This document shows, piece after piece, positions 17,277 to 27,365 of a DNA stretch of 64,000 nucleotides (its first letter is position 1; every line of letters starts with the position of its first letter). Made by a program: the position numbers and the translations under genes. This DNA is from Cellvibrio mixtus subsp. mixtus J3-8 (lineage in GTDB: Bacteria; Pseudomonadota; Gammaproteobacteria; Pseudomonadales; Cellvibrionaceae), in NCBI RefSeq assembly GCF_000766945.1, contig NZ_KN266207.1, positions 749,843 through 813,842 on the forward strand, read 5' to 3'. Under the pieces are notes generated by a model. That model saw nothing but the letters and a program-made list of their open reading frames with translations, was not told the origin of the DNA and ran no database searches.

Positions 17277-18233
17277 ATGGCCGGCGTAATGGATAGTGTC
17301 AATCAGCGCACCCAGCTGGTTGGTCAAAACCGTCTTGAGCTCCTGTTATTTCGCCTTGGTGGCCAGCAGTTGTATGGCATTAACGTCTTCAAGGTGAAAG
17401 AAGTCCTGCAGTGTCCACAATTAAACGCGATTCCCGGTCGCAGTACGGTCGTGCGTGGTGTGGCCCATATCCGTGGTGGCACTTTGCCGATCATGGATAT
17501 GAACCTGGCCATCGGGCGCCGTGAGCTGCCGGATATCGAGAGTTGCTTTGTTATCATTACCGAATATAACCGCACTGCGCAGGGTTTCCTGGTGCGTTCT
17601 GTCGAGCGCATTGTGAACATGAATTGGGGTGATATCCATCCGCCACCAAAGGGCGCGGGCAAGGAGCATTACTTGACAGCAGTTACTCAAGTGGACGGAC
17701 AGTTGGTTGAGATTATTGATGTTGAGAAAATCCTGGCGGAAGTTGCACCAATGCGCGAAGAGGTCAGTGCCGGTGTTATCGAAGATGGTATTGCTGATCG
17801 TGTCGTGCAGAAAAATATCCTGATTATTGATGATTCAACTATCGCGCGGAAACAAATCCAGCGCGTTGTAGAAAGTATGGGCATTAAAACCACCATCAAG
17901 AAAGATGGTGCCGAAGGCTTCAAATATCTGCAGGATTTATTGAAGGAAAACAAAAATCCTTATGAAGAATTAATCATGATTATTTGCGACATTGAAATGC
18001 CGGAAATGGATGGTTATACATTCACGGCAGAGGTTCGCAATAATCCCCAATTAAAAAATCTTCATATTATTTTGCATACATCGTTGAGCGGTGTATTTAA
18101 TGAAGCCATGGTTCGCAAGGTTGGTGCCGATGACTTTTTGGCAAAATTCCATCCGGATGAACTGGCCAAGCGCGTTAATGATCGCGTATTGGCGATTACC
18201 GGTGAAAGCCTTTTGCCGCCCGAACAGGCGTAA
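17277..18233 (+). CDS. cheV: CheV, CheW-receiver chemotaxis adaptor
   Basis: CheV couples chemoreceptors to CheA and tunes the array through its receiver domain. The 318-residue protein has an N-terminal CheW domain (about 15-160, with LYGINVFKVKEVLQCPQL and VVRGVAHIRGGTLPIMDM). A receiver domain at about 183-305 has NILIIDDSTIARKQI and phospho-acceptor D238 in ICDIEMPEMDGY. It is transcribed away from flgA, under a sigma-28 promoter, and is followed 47 bases later by cheR, the arrangement seen in Pseudomonas and Vibrio flagellar loci. Confidence 0.95.
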   Translation: MAGVMDSVNQRTQLVGQNRLELLLFRLGGQQLYGINVFKVKEVLQCPQLNAIPGRSTVVRGVAHIRGGTLPIMDMNLAIGRRELPDIESCFVIITEYNRTAQGFLVRSVERIVNMNWGDIHPPPKGAGKEHYLTAVTQVDGQLVEIIDVEKILAEVAPMREEVSAGVIEDGIADRVVQKNILIIDDSTIARKQIQRVVESMGIKTTIKKDGAEGFKYLQDLLKENKNPYEELIMIICDIEMPEMDGYTFTAEVRNNPQLKNLHIILHTSLSGVFNEAMVRKVGADDFLAKFHPDELAKRVNDRVLAITGESLLPPEQA

Positions 18234-18280
18234 AAAAGGAATTACACAATGGATGTGATTACGATTTACGTTGAGTTGTT

Positions 18281-19162
18281 ATGATTAATAAAGAGTCTCC
18301 TTTTAGCAAACCTGCCAGCGCTGGTCGAGATAATCTCGACCAGCAGGAGTTTGATCAATTTCGTCAATTCCTTGAGGACGCCTGTGGAATTTCACTGGGC
18401 GACAATAAACAGTACCTCGTAACCAACCGTATTCGTCGTATTTTGGAAGAAAACAATATTGCTTCGTTCGGCGAATTAGTGCGTGTATTAAAGCAAGGCT
18501 TTAATCGCAAATTGAAAGATCAGGTCATCGACTCCATGACCACCAACGAAACCTTCTGGTTTCGCGATAATTATCCCTACGACTATTTACGAAATACCCT
18601 CCTACCGCAGTTCATGGCACCTAATAATCGTATGTTTGGGCCTGTCCGCATATGGTCGGCTGCATGCTCCTCGGGGCAGGAGCCTTATTCGATTAGCATG
18701 ATGGTAGAAGAGTACAAGCGGCAGGCTATGGGCAATCTCCCACGGCCGGTGCAGGTTGTTGCAACCGATTTGTCATCTACCGTACTGGATCAGGCCAAGC
18801 GTGGCGAGTATGACAAGTTGTCGGTTATGCGCGGCTTGTCATCCGAGCGCCTGGAGCGATATTTTGATAATCCCACTCCAACTATGTGGCGAGTGAAAAG
18901 TTTTGTGAAAGAGCGAATTGATTTTCGCTCGCTTAACCTGATGGATTCTTATGCGGGCCTGGGTAAATTCGACATCGTATTTTGCCGCAACGTACTGATT
19001 TATTTTAATGCTGATTTAAAGCGTCAAATCCTGCAAAAAATTCACGCTGCGCTCAAGCCGCAAGGTTTGTTGTTTCTGGGCTCCTCGGAAGGCCTTGCGG
19101 GTGCCGCCGATTTATTTGAGATGGTTCGTTGTGAACCAGGGATTCTCTACCGGGCAATCTGA
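18281..19162 (+). CDS. cheR: CheR chemoreceptor methyltransferase
   Basis: CheR transfers methyl groups from SAM to glutamates of chemoreceptors for adaptation. The 293-residue protein has an N-terminal helical domain (about 20-90) with NRIRRILEE, then the SAM domain with MTTNETFWFRD, IWSAACSSGQEPYSISM, VVATDLSSTVLDQAKRGEY and DIVFCRNVLIYF. It is cotranscribed with cheV and ends in a strong terminator. ATG 18281 has only a weak ribosome site, suggesting translation coupled to cheV readthrough. Confidence 0.95.
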   Translation: MINKESPFSKPASAGRDNLDQQEFDQFRQFLEDACGISLGDNKQYLVTNRIRRILEENNIASFGELVRVLKQGFNRKLKDQVIDSMTTNETFWFRDNYPYDYLRNTLLPQFMAPNNRMFGPVRIWSAACSSGQEPYSISMMVEEYKRQAMGNLPRPVQVVATDLSSTVLDQAKRGEYDKLSVMRGLSSERLERYFDNPTPTMWRVKSFVKERIDFRSLNLMDSYAGLGKFDIVFCRNVLIYFNADLKRQILQKIHAALKPQGLLFLGSSEGLAGAADLFEMVRCEPGILYRAI

Positions 19163-19186
19163 TTTGGTTTTCACTCCTTTTTTATT

Positions 19187-19212
19187 AAACCCGCATTATT
19201 GCGGGTTTTTTT
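19187..19212 (+). terminator. Intrinsic terminator after cheR
   Basis: AACCCGCA/TGCGGGTT stem with a 4-base loop, followed by an eight-T run. It separates cheVR from flgB. Confidence 0.9.
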
Positions 19213-19348
19213 TGCCATATAACGGTTAATCAAGCGGCTAACGGAGGCGGAAAAGCTTTGCCGCTTGCCGCTTGCCGCCTTTTTGTTTTCTTGTGGAAGC
19301 GAATAAAAATCTTATATAAAACAATTGGATAGATTAGTTTTTGGTGGT

Positions 19349-19364
19349 TGGCACAGCGGTTGCT
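19349..19364 (+). promoter_or_regulatory. Sigma-54 promoter of flgBCDE
   Basis: TGGCAC-AGCGG-TTGCT, an exact -24/-12 consensus, about 70 bases upstream of the flgB ATG. Confidence 0.85.
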
Positions 19365-19432
19365 TTGATGTTGGTAACCGTAAAAAGTGGCTGAAGTGCA
19401 TTGCCACTTTCGAACTTGCCAGAGTAACGATT

Positions 19433-19834
19433 ATGTCCATTTCCTTCGATAAAGCATTGGGTATTCACGAGAGTGCGCTGCATTTCCGTTCCGAGCGCGC
19501 ATCGGTATTGGCGAATAACCTGGCCAATATTGATACCCCCAATTACAAAGCCAAAGATTTGGATTTCAAACAAGCCCTGCAACAAAAAATGAATCCGTCA
19601 TCGGGTTTTGATTTGGCCACTACGCAAAATGGCCATATTTCTGGCGAGGGTTTTGATACTGCTGAAGGCGATGTGCTGTACCGCACTCCACAACAACCAT
19701 CGATTGATGGCAACACAGTGGAAGATCAAATTGAACACGCGGAATACATGAAAAACGCATTGGCTTTTCAAGCCAGTTTTCAATTTTTGAATAGTAAGTT
19801 CACCGGCTTGCGTAGCGCAATTCGCGGCGAATAA
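19433..19834 (+). CDS. flgB: FlgB, proximal rod protein
   Basis: FlgB is an exported subunit of the proximal rod in the periplasm. The 133-residue protein matches the usual 137. It has the conserved N-terminal ALGIHESALHFRSERASVLANNLANIDTPNY-type rod motif in residues 6-36 and a C-terminal helix (EHAEYMKNALAFQASF). ATG 19433 starts at the family N-terminus; 36 upstream in-frame codons overlap the sigma-54 promoter and are excluded. It is the first gene of flgBCDE. Confidence 0.95.
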   Translation: MSISFDKALGIHESALHFRSERASVLANNLANIDTPNYKAKDLDFKQALQQKMNPSSGFDLATTQNGHISGEGFDTAEGDVLYRTPQQPSIDGNTVEDQIEHAEYMKNALAFQASFQFLNSKFTGLRSAIRGE

Positions 19835-19871
19835 TTTTTATCATTCACCTGAATGACATAGGTAACAGATC

Positions 19872-20321
19872 ATGGCACTTGGAAATATTTTTGATATCGC
19901 TGGCACAGGTATGAATGCGCAGAGCCTGCGTTTGAATACAACCGCGAGCAACCTGGCAAACGCCCAATCAGCCAGCTCCAGTGTGAATGAAGTTTATCGC
20001 AGCCGCCAGCCGGTTTTTGCCGCGATCCAGCGTGATGCGATGCGTGCAAATACAGTGGAAGGCACTTACAGCGATAACGAAGTGGAATCGCAAGTCGGTG
20101 TGCAAGTGCTTGGCATTGTTGAAAGCGATGCGCCATTGCAACGCCGTTATGAGCCTGATCATCCAAAAGCAGATGAGCAAGGTTATGTGTATTACCCGAA
20201 CGTAAATCCGGTAGAAGAAATGGCGAATATGATCGCTGCATCGCGCTCATTCCAAATGAATGTTGAAGTGATGAACTCTGCAAAACAAATGGTTCAACGC
20301 GTATTAACGCTTGGTCAGTAA
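19872..20321 (+). CDS. flgC: FlgC, proximal rod protein
   Basis: FlgC is the second proximal-rod subunit. At 149 residues it has the rod signature FDIAGTGMNAQSLRLNTTASNLAN at the N-terminus and the C-terminal NPVEEMANMIAASRSFQMN typical of axial proteins. It lies 37 bases after flgB with no intervening promoter. Confidence 0.95.
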   Translation: MALGNIFDIAGTGMNAQSLRLNTTASNLANAQSASSSVNEVYRSRQPVFAAIQRDAMRANTVEGTYSDNEVESQVGVQVLGIVESDAPLQRRYEPDHPKADEQGYVYYPNVNPVEEMANMIAASRSFQMNVEVMNSAKQMVQRVLTLGQ

Positions 20322-20340
20322 TTAGTGAAGGAGAAATAGC

Positions 20341-21045
20341 ATGTCTACTGTCGGCAGCACTAATAGCAGCTCCAGCGTTACAGATAACCTGAGCATCAAC
20401 AAAAAAACAGAAACCAAAAAAAATAACAATGAATTAGGCCAGGCTGCGTTTCTGGAATTGATGATTACGCAAATGAATAACCAAAATCCGCTGAGCCCGC
20501 AGGATAACAGCGAGTTTGTGGCGCAACTGGCGCAATTCAGTTCGGTAGAAGGATTGGAACGTTTGAATACCAGTTTCAAGAGTTTTATGTCGAATAATGC
20601 ATTGCAAGCATCATCATTGGTTGGAACCAGTGTGAATGTGGAATCGGAAACCAGTGTGTTAACGAAAGGCAGTTTTGTTGCCGGCAGTGCAGATTTGGCG
20701 TATTCCACCAAGAATTTGAAAATCAATATTTATGATGAAAAAGGCCAGCTCGCACAAACCATTCCTGTCGGCGAAGTTCCAAAAGGTGAAATGGTTTTCC
20801 GTTGGGATGGACAGGTTATTGAAGTCAATGGTGAATTGCTGGATTGGTCTGCAGGTGAGACGGCAGCACCGGTGGGAGAATACAAATTTGAAATTCTGGC
20901 TGATCAAAACGGTAAAAATGAAGCGCTAAAAACGTCGTTAAGTGCGAATGTGAATAGTGTGAGTATTGGTGAAAACGGCGCGCTGGTTTTGAACCTTGCA
21001 GGCATAGGCGCAGTAGAAGCCAGCAAAGTGAAACAATTTAATTAA
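20341..21045 (+). CDS. flgD: FlgD, hook cap protein
   Basis: FlgD forms the temporary cap that directs FlgE assembly. The 234-residue protein is of normal length. It has the N-terminal core QAAFLELMITQMNNQNPLSP and EFVAQLAQFSSVEGLERL, and a C-terminal Fn3/Tudor-like beta domain with LAYSTKNLKINIYDEKGQLAQ. AAGGAG precedes the ATG. It is in the flgBCDE operon. Confidence 0.95.
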   Translation: MSTVGSTNSSSSVTDNLSINKKTETKKNNNELGQAAFLELMITQMNNQNPLSPQDNSEFVAQLAQFSSVEGLERLNTSFKSFMSNNALQASSLVGTSVNVESETSVLTKGSFVAGSADLAYSTKNLKINIYDEKGQLAQTIPVGEVPKGEMVFRWDGQVIEVNGELLDWSAGETAAPVGEYKFEILADQNGKNEALKTSLSANVNSVSIGENGALVLNLAGIGAVEASKVKQFN

Positions 21046-21098
21046 TGTTTTTGTAGTAAAAAATTTACAGCCATTAATCCCTATGGTCGAGGTGTAAT

Positions 21099-23543
21099 AT
21101 GTCGTTCAACACAGCGTTAAGTGGAATTCGCGCAGCCAATACCGATTTACAGGTAACCGGCAATAATATCGCTAATGCCAGTACTATTGGTTTTAAATCT
21201 TCACGCGCTGAGTTTGGCGATGTATACACAAGTACCTTATTGGGTGGTGGATCAAATACTCCGGGCAGTGGCGTTAATATTCAAAATATTCGCCAGCAAT
21301 TTACCCAGGGTAATTTGAAATTTACCCAAAACGAATTGGATTTGTCGGTAAACGGCGAAGGTTTTTTTGTGGTAGAAAAAAACGGTGAACGTTTGTTTAC
21401 CCGTGCAGGTACATTTGGCCTGGATAAAAACGGTTATATCGTGAATGGCACCGGCGCATTGCTACAAGGTTTTCCTGCGGATGCGGATGGCAACGTTGGT
21501 GGTATTTTGGGCGATTTACGCGTAGATGTTAGTTCACAAGAGCCACGCCAAACTACCGGTGTTTTTGCATCGTATAACCTCAACTCCAAGGAGGTTGTAC
21601 TGGAGTCAACCGGTAGTCGTTTTCAAACCAATGGGACTGCAATTGGCGAAGCGCAACTGGCATTGAAAAGCCCGACCACCTCAACAATTGATTTGATTGG
21701 CGTAGCTGATTTGCCAGTGACAACCGCGGCTGCGCCCAACGCAACGGTATTAACCATCACCAGGCAAGTGGGCAGCACAGTGCAAACACTGGGTATCACA
21801 CTTTCTCCCAACGTGACCTTCAATAATCTGGAAGACCTTGCAGACGAAATTAATAACAGAAATTTCAGTGACCCGAATTCAATTAACGTGGATGCATTTG
21901 TTGATCCGGTTGATAACCGGTTGAAAATCAGGGATCGCGCAGCAGGTGTCGCGTCAACGTTATCGCTCACCGCAACAACCGGCTCTACCGCAACAGACAG
22001 CCTGACGACCAATTTGCCCAGTACCCAAACAGTTACCGGTGAAGCAAAGGTTACCAACGATTACGGTTCTTATACCCTCGTGATAAAAGGCCCTGATGGC
22101 ACTGAGAAAACGTTTATTAGTACCTATGGTGCGCCAGCAAACGAAACGGCATCTGCATTGAATAAACTGGCCGGCGTTTCCGCTACTGCAAAAACCTCGG
22201 CAACTATTTTGCGCGACGCCCCAGCCGTTGTTGGTCCACCAGCAATTCCTGCAAGGACCTTTGATAACAATGGCTCCCTTACCTTAAATGGCGTAACCCT
22301 CACTGCGAATGACGTCACCGGTTTGGGTGATATGACGGCGTTGCGCGATGAAATTAATTCATTGAGCAAAACCACACTGTTTGGTATCACGGCAAAGCTG
22401 GATTCAACCGGAAACCTGGTGGTGGAATCGGCAACCGGTGCCGATCTGAATTTTTCATTTGGCTCAGCAGGTGGAATCGTTGAAATTTTGGGAAGCAGGG
22501 GCCTTTTGCAAACCCTGGACACAACGGTAGCGGGTGAAGTGGACAAAGGCATTACCGTCGGTGGTGAAATCAGTATCACCATGCAAGAAGGTTATGGACT
22601 GGTGGATAGCAAAACTGGCCAGACAGTTCCTGTGAGCGGGGGAAGTATGTTTGGTGCCAGTACGGTTCCGGGATTCTTCACTCCGGTTCCCATTAATGCA
22701 TTTGATCCAAATGATCAAAAAACCTATAACCATGCAACCACCACGCCGGTGTATGACAGCTTGGGTAATGTCCATTCAATGCGCCAGTTTTTTGTGAAAC
22801 AAGCTTACGACCCGGCTGACCCTACAACATCACCAAACCATTGGAAAATGTATGTGCAGATTGATGGACAGAATGTTGGTGACCCGGACCCCTCGTTGCC
22901 ATCTCCTCAAAACGTGGCACCTACAATGGCGTCTTATGATATCCATTTCACACAGGATGGCACCATTAACTCGTCCATGACCGACGCAATTCTGATTTCC
23001 AACTGGACTCCGTTGGGTGAAGACGGGGCACCTATTGGCGCATTGGGACCGTTGAATGTGTTGCAGGGTGGTACTGTGCCTGTTGCAGAACCGCCGGCGA
23101 GTTCGAACTTCCTGATTGACCTGACTGGCAGCACCCAGTTCAGCAGCGCATTTTCTACCGAGGAACTGGATCAAAATGGTTATGCTACTGGTCGTTTGGC
23201 TGGCCTGGATGTCAGCAATACCGGTATCGTGTTTGCGCGTTTCACCAACGGTGAAGCACAGGTATTAGGGCAGGTTTCATTGGCGAACTTCGCCAGCGTG
23301 GATGGCCTGAAGCCAACCGGCGATACCATGTGGGCCCAAACCTTTGAATCGGGTGAGGCAATTATCGGAGCACCGGGTTCTTCGCAGTTGGGTAACATCA
23401 CTGCGGGGGCGGTGGAAGAATCCAACGTGGATTTGTCCGAGCAATTGGTGAATCTGATTATCGCGCAGCGCAATTACCAGGCGAACGCGAAGACCATTGA
23501 AACTGCAAATGCCACCACCCAAACGATCATTAATTTGAGGTAA
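21099..23543 (+). CDS. flgE: FlgE, flagellar hook protein, unusually long
   Basis: FlgE polymerises outside the cell into the curved hook. Conserved ends are intact: SFNTALSGIRAANTDLQVTG at residues 2-21 and a C-terminal SEQLVNLIIAQRNYQANAKT helix. At 814 residues it is about twice the E. coli form (402). The extra length is in the middle (about 150-500), including modules such as LEDLADEIN followed by a beta strand, and LNKLAGVSATA. These resemble the flagellin-IN repeats seen in the filament proteins here. It is the last gene before the terminator at 23640. Confidence 0.95.
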   Translation: MSFNTALSGIRAANTDLQVTGNNIANASTIGFKSSRAEFGDVYTSTLLGGGSNTPGSGVNIQNIRQQFTQGNLKFTQNELDLSVNGEGFFVVEKNGERLFTRAGTFGLDKNGYIVNGTGALLQGFPADADGNVGGILGDLRVDVSSQEPRQTTGVFASYNLNSKEVVLESTGSRFQTNGTAIGEAQLALKSPTTSTIDLIGVADLPVTTAAAPNATVLTITRQVGSTVQTLGITLSPNVTFNNLEDLADEINNRNFSDPNSINVDAFVDPVDNRLKIRDRAAGVASTLSLTATTGSTATDSLTTNLPSTQTVTGEAKVTNDYGSYTLVIKGPDGTEKTFISTYGAPANETASALNKLAGVSATAKTSATILRDAPAVVGPPAIPARTFDNNGSLTLNGVTLTANDVTGLGDMTALRDEINSLSKTTLFGITAKLDSTGNLVVESATGADLNFSFGSAGGIVEILGSRGLLQTLDTTVAGEVDKGITVGGEISITMQEGYGLVDSKTGQTVPVSGGSMFGASTVPGFFTPVPINAFDPNDQKTYNHATTTPVYDSLGNVHSMRQFFVKQAYDPADPTTSPNHWKMYVQIDGQNVGDPDPSLPSPQNVAPTMASYDIHFTQDGTINSSMTDAILISNWTPLGEDGAPIGALGPLNVLQGGTVPVAEPPASSNFLIDLTGSTQFSSAFSTEELDQNGYATGRLAGLDVSNTGIVFARFTNGEAQVLGQVSLANFASVDGLKPTGDTMWAQTFESGEAIIGAPGSSQLGNITAGAVEESNVDLSEQLVNLIIAQRNYQANAKTIETANATTQTIINLR

Positions 23544-23639
23544 TGGATAATTAATGGGCGCAGAACTGTAGGGGCGTGACTATCACACCCAATAAATATT
23601 ACGCCCGATTCGGCAACAAATATCATTACCAAACAACAC

Positions 23640-23676
23640 AGCGGCAAAGGGCGGAAGCTCTTTGCCGCTTTCTATT
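23640..23676 (+). terminator. Terminator after flgE
   Basis: AGCGGCAAAG/CTTTGCCGCT stem with a 10-base loop followed by a T-rich tail. Confidence 0.75.
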
Positions 23677-23772
23677 CAGGTGATTGGATAATGCGGGTGC
23701 AATAAATTACACGCCTGTGACTACTACTGAAAATATCCTTATAAATCAAATAATTAAATATAAATCCAATAT

Positions 23773-23788
23773 TGGCACCGCTCTTGCA
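23773..23788 (+). promoter_or_regulatory. Sigma-54 promoter of flgFGHIJKL
   Basis: TGGCAC-CGCTC-TTGCA, an exact consensus with correct spacing, 74 bases upstream of the flgF GTG. Confidence 0.85.
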
Positions 23789-23861
23789 AAATCTCCGGTA
23801 ACGGCAAATTCGCCAAAAAACCAGCGCTGAACAATTCGCGCTGGCAACCGGAGTAACGATT

Positions 23862-24605
23862 GTGGAAAAAGCTCTTTTTATCGCCATGACGGGTGCCAAA
23901 AACAATATGTTGGCGCAGACCAACCGTGCCAATAATTTGGCAAACCTGAGTACCAGCGGTTTCCGCGCGGATTTCGAGCAATCGCGGAGCATGGGGGTTT
24001 ATTACGGTGAAGGTCAGCCAACACGCGCTTATGCGCTGACAGAATCCCCGCGTTCCAATTTTGAATCCGGCCCGATGATAACCACCAATAATTCTCTGGA
24101 TGTTGCCGTTCAAGGTAATGGTTTTCTTGCCGTACAGGCGCCGGATGGCACCGAAGCCTATACCCGCTTTGGCAACCTCGCCATTGATGCCAACGGCATG
24201 TTGCGCACCGCGAATGGTTTACCTGTGTTGGGCGCCGGTGGTCCGATCAATATCCCGGAAAATGAAAAAGTCCAAATTGGTTCTGATGGAACTATTTCCA
24301 TTGTGGGATTGGGGCAGGGCCCTGAAGCCATGGTACAAGTTGGCCAACTCAAATTAGTGAATCCGGATGTAAAAAATGTTGAGAAAGGTGATGACGGATT
24401 ATTTCGCCAACGCGATGGCTTGAATGCTAATGCCGCTCCCGAGGTGATATTGCGCAGTGGTATGTACGAAGGCAGTAACGTTAATGCGGTGGAAGAATTC
24501 ACACAAATTCTCAGCCTTGCCCGTCAGTATGAAATGCAAGTGAAGATTATGAAAACTGCCGAAGAAAATTCAGCGGCGTCTTCACAGCTTTTACAAATGT
24601 CGTAA
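23862..24605 (+). CDS. flgF: FlgF, proximal rod protein
   Basis: FlgF is an exported rod subunit, 247 residues as usual. The rod motif FIAMTGAKNNMLAQTNRANN is at the N-terminus, NNSLDVAVQGNGFLAVQAPDG in the middle and VEEFTQILSLARQYEMQVK at the C-terminus. The start codon is GTG with GGAG nine bases upstream. It is the first gene after a sigma-54 promoter. Confidence 0.95.
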   Translation: MEKALFIAMTGAKNNMLAQTNRANNLANLSTSGFRADFEQSRSMGVYYGEGQPTRAYALTESPRSNFESGPMITTNNSLDVAVQGNGFLAVQAPDGTEAYTRFGNLAIDANGMLRTANGLPVLGAGGPINIPENEKVQIGSDGTISIVGLGQGPEAMVQVGQLKLVNPDVKNVEKGDDGLFRQRDGLNANAAPEVILRSGMYEGSNVNAVEEFTQILSLARQYEMQVKIMKTAEENSAASSQLLQMS

Positions 24606-24665
24606 TTTTTAATCGTCAATTTTTTAAGTGCCGTTATTAAACGCATTTAACCAGAGGAATAGATC

Positions 24666-25451
24666 ATGCACGCAGCGCTCTATGTCAGTAAAACCGGTTT
24701 ATCAGCACAGGATCGCCAGCTAACCACTATTTCCAATAACCTGGCCAACACCAGCACTATTGGTTTCAAACGTGATCGCGCGATTTTTGAAGATTTGTTG
24801 TATCAAAACCAGCGTCAACCGGGCGCACAACAAACACAAGAAACGCAATTGCCATCCGGTTTGCAATTGGGTGCCGGTGCGCGCGTGGTAGCGACACAAA
24901 AAGAATTTACCCAAGGTAATTTACAGGTAACCGAACAATCATTTGATGTGGCGATTGATGGCCACGGCTTCCTGCAATTTTTGCAGCCTGACGGCACTAT
25001 CGTTTATTCGCGTAATGGCCAGCTTCAATTGAATGGCGAGGGCCAGGTAGTGAACGCTGACGGTTTATTACTGGAACCCGCCATCGTTGTTCCACAGGGT
25101 ACCAATAAGGTCACCATAGGCACAGACGGAACCGTAAATGGTTTCACTAATGGGCAACCCAACCCACAACAGTTAGGCACCATCACTCTTGTGGACTTTG
25201 TAAACCATTCCGGCTTGCAACCCATTGGCGGTAATTTATTTGTCGAAACGGTTTCGAGTGGTAACCCTGTGCAAGGCACTCCCGGTGAAAATGGTATGGG
25301 TGTGATAAAGCAGGGGATGCTGGAAAATTCCAACGTCGATATTGTTGAGGAAATGGTGAATATGATCACCACCCAGCGTGCCTATGAAATGAATTCCAAG
25401 GTGGTGTCCACTGCAGACCAAATGCTGCAATTCATTACCCAAAACCTTTAA
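24666..25451 (+). CDS. flgG: FlgG, distal rod protein
   Basis: FlgG builds the distal rod that crosses the peptidoglycan and outer membrane. The 261-residue length is normal. Signatures are LYVSKTGLSAQDRQLTTISN, SFDVAIDGHGFLQFLQPDG and the C-terminal VEEMVNMITTQRAYEMNSK. It lies 60 bases after flgF in the same operon. Confidence 0.95.
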   Translation: MHAALYVSKTGLSAQDRQLTTISNNLANTSTIGFKRDRAIFEDLLYQNQRQPGAQQTQETQLPSGLQLGAGARVVATQKEFTQGNLQVTEQSFDVAIDGHGFLQFLQPDGTIVYSRNGQLQLNGEGQVVNADGLLLEPAIVVPQGTNKVTIGTDGTVNGFTNGQPNPQQLGTITLVDFVNHSGLQPIGGNLFVETVSSGNPVQGTPGENGMGVIKQGMLENSNVDIVEEMVNMITTQRAYEMNSKVVSTADQMLQFITQNL

Positions 25452-25496
25452 TTGAACATTAGTATTTTTTTGCGCAGTAACCCAGGTAAACACATC

Positions 25497-26192
25497 ATGA
25501 GCCAGAAAATTTTCTTCACTATCGCTAAATGTACCAGTCTTGTGTTGATGATTGTCGCGGCCACAGGTTGTGCTAATAACAAGCCGATGGCCGATGATCC
25601 CGCTTATGCACCTACCATCGCTGCCAACATGCCGGTTCCGCAACGCACCGAAGGCTCGTTATACCAGGATGCCTACGGTATTAATTTATTTAATGATCGC
25701 AAAGCCCATTTTGTGGGTGATGTAATTACCGTAACACTGAGTGAGCGTACTGTTTCGAGAAAATCATCCGGTGTTAAAACCGGTAAGAAAAGCGGCGTTA
25801 ATTTTAATGCGGGTCCTTTATTAGGTGCGAACCCCACCATTAAGGGCAAAGAGTTAACCACCACCTTAAATCAGGACAGAACATTTGATGGCAGTGCCGA
25901 TGCTGATCAAAGCAACAGCTTGCAGGGCAATATCACGGTAACGGTGGCGGAAATTTTACCTAACGGTAATTTAATTGTGCGCGGAGAAAAATGGATAACG
26001 TTGAATCGTGGTGATGAATTCATTCGTATCAGCGGCATAGTGCGCGCGGAAGATATCGCACCAGATAACACTATTGTGTCTACCCGCCTGGCCAATGCAA
26101 AAATTTCCTACAGCGGTTCGGGTGAATTAGCGAGCACGCAAAAAATGGGTTGGTTGTCGCGCTTTTTCAATAGCGATATATGGCCATTGTAA
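25497..26192 (+). CDS. flgH: FlgH, L-ring lipoprotein
   Basis: FlgH is an outer-membrane lipoprotein forming the L ring. The signal peptide ends in a lipobox VAATGC at about residues 18-23. Family motifs are GSLYQDAYGINLFNDRKAHFVGD and GNLIVRGEKWITLNRGDEFIRISG. ATG 25497 (231 residues) is preferred over the upstream TTG at 25452 because it begins the signal peptide and follows CAGG. Confidence 0.95.
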   Translation: MSQKIFFTIAKCTSLVLMIVAATGCANNKPMADDPAYAPTIAANMPVPQRTEGSLYQDAYGINLFNDRKAHFVGDVITVTLSERTVSRKSSGVKTGKKSGVNFNAGPLLGANPTIKGKELTTTLNQDRTFDGSADADQSNSLQGNITVTVAEILPNGNLIVRGEKWITLNRGDEFIRISGIVRAEDIAPDNTIVSTRLANAKISYSGSGELASTQKMGWLSRFFNSDIWPL

Positions 26193-26261
26193 CGCCGGAT
26201 TTTTACTTGACCGCTGTTATTGATTTTTTATCCAACTGTAGTCACTGTGTTTGAGGTTCTT

Positions 26262-27365
26262 ATGCGTAAATTTTATTGCTTGATGATTAGCCTGTTGCTG
26301 GCAATGAGCGCAACAGTGCAAGCCGAACGCATTAAGGATATTGCCAGTGTTGCCGGTGTGCGCTCCAACCAATTGATTGGCTATGGTTTGGTGGTAGGCC
26401 TGGATGGTACTGGTGACCAAACTACCCAATCGCCATTTACCGTGCAATCGTTCAACTCGATGCTGAAGCAATTTGGTATTACCGTACCGGAAGGTGCGCG
26501 TATGCAAATGAAAAATATTGCGGCGGTAATGGTACAAGCAGAATTACCTGCTTTCGCAAAGCCGGGCCAAACTATTGATATCACTGTGTCGTCCATCAGT
26601 AATGCGAAAAGTTTGCGCGGCGGTAGTTTATTAATGACTCCGTTAAAAGGTCTGGACGGAAAAGTTTACGCGGTAGCGCAAGGTAATCTGATTGTTGGTG
26701 GATTGAGTGCATCCGGTAATGATGGTTCCAAAATTACTGTCAATATTCCCAGCGCTGGCCGCGTTCCCGGTGGCGCGATGGTTGAGCGCATCGTAGAAAC
26801 CAATTTCGCAGGCGGCCAACCCATTGTGTTTAATTTGCATCGTGCAGATTTCACGACGGCCAACCAATTGGCAAAAAGTATTAATGCAATGCTTGGCCCT
26901 GATGTGGCGCGCCCACTGGATGCCGTTTCAATTATGGTGAATTCCCCGGTTAACCCGGCACAGCGTGTCGATTTTGTTTCGATGTTGGAAAATATCGAAG
27001 TTACACCGGGCGAAGAGGTTGCCAAAGTTATTATCAATTCACGTACCGGCACTATCGTTGTTGGTAAAAATGTTCGCGTCTCTCCGGTTGCAGTAACCCA
27101 TGGCAGTTTGACAGTTTCTATTGCAGAAAGCCTTAATGTGACTCAACCCAACGCGTTGGCTGGCGGTCAAACGGTTGTCGTGCCCAGCAGTAATATAAAA
27201 GCTGAAGAGAAAACGAATCCCATGTTTAAATTTTCACCGGGCGCAAACCTGGACGATATCGTTCGTTCGGTAAATAACGTCGGTGCATCGCCCAGTGATT
27301 TAATGGCGATTCTCGAAGCGTTGAAAGAATCCGGTGCACTTAAAGCAGAATTAGTGGTGATCTAA
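26262..27365 (+). CDS. flgI: FlgI, P-ring protein
   Basis: FlgI forms the periplasmic P ring with help from FlgA. The 367-residue protein has a Sec signal peptide (cleavage near VQA-ERIKD), then [20 protein letters not shown] and [18 protein letters not shown], and a C-terminal [18 protein letters not shown]. Start 26262 follows GAGG; the open frame to 26220 is upstream of the signal peptide. The flgJ ATG follows its stop directly. Confidence 0.97.
   Translation: MRKFYCLMISLLLAMSATVQAERIKDIASVAGVRSNQLIGYGLVVGLDGTGDQTTQSPFTVQSFNSMLKQFGITVPEGARMQMKNIAAVMVQAELPAFAKPGQTIDITVSSISNAKSLRGGSLLMTPLKGLDGKVYAVAQGNLIVGGLSASGNDGSKITVNIPSAGRVPGGAMVERIVETNFAGGQPIVFNLHRADFTTANQLAKSINAMLGPDVARPLDAVSIMVNSPVNPAQRVDFVSMLENIEVTPGEEVAKVIINSRTGTIVVGKNVRVSPVAVTHGSLTVSIAESLNVTQPNALAGGQTVVVPSSNIKAEEKTNPMFKFSPGANLDDIVRSVNNVGASPSDLMAILEALKESGALKAELVVI

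Larger units (their letters stand above)
23544..23861. other. Gap between flgE and flgF transcripts
   Basis: This contains the flgBCDE terminator (23640-23676) and the sigma-54 promoter of flgF (23773-23788), so it divides the rod-hook genes into two transcripts. No gene is visible in it. Confidence 0.8.

Noticed and set aside
19258..19278. CCGCTTG short repeats upstream of flgB as a CRISPR-like or regulatory array
   Set aside because: Only two and a half short contiguous copies with no spacers; probably simple-sequence slippage.
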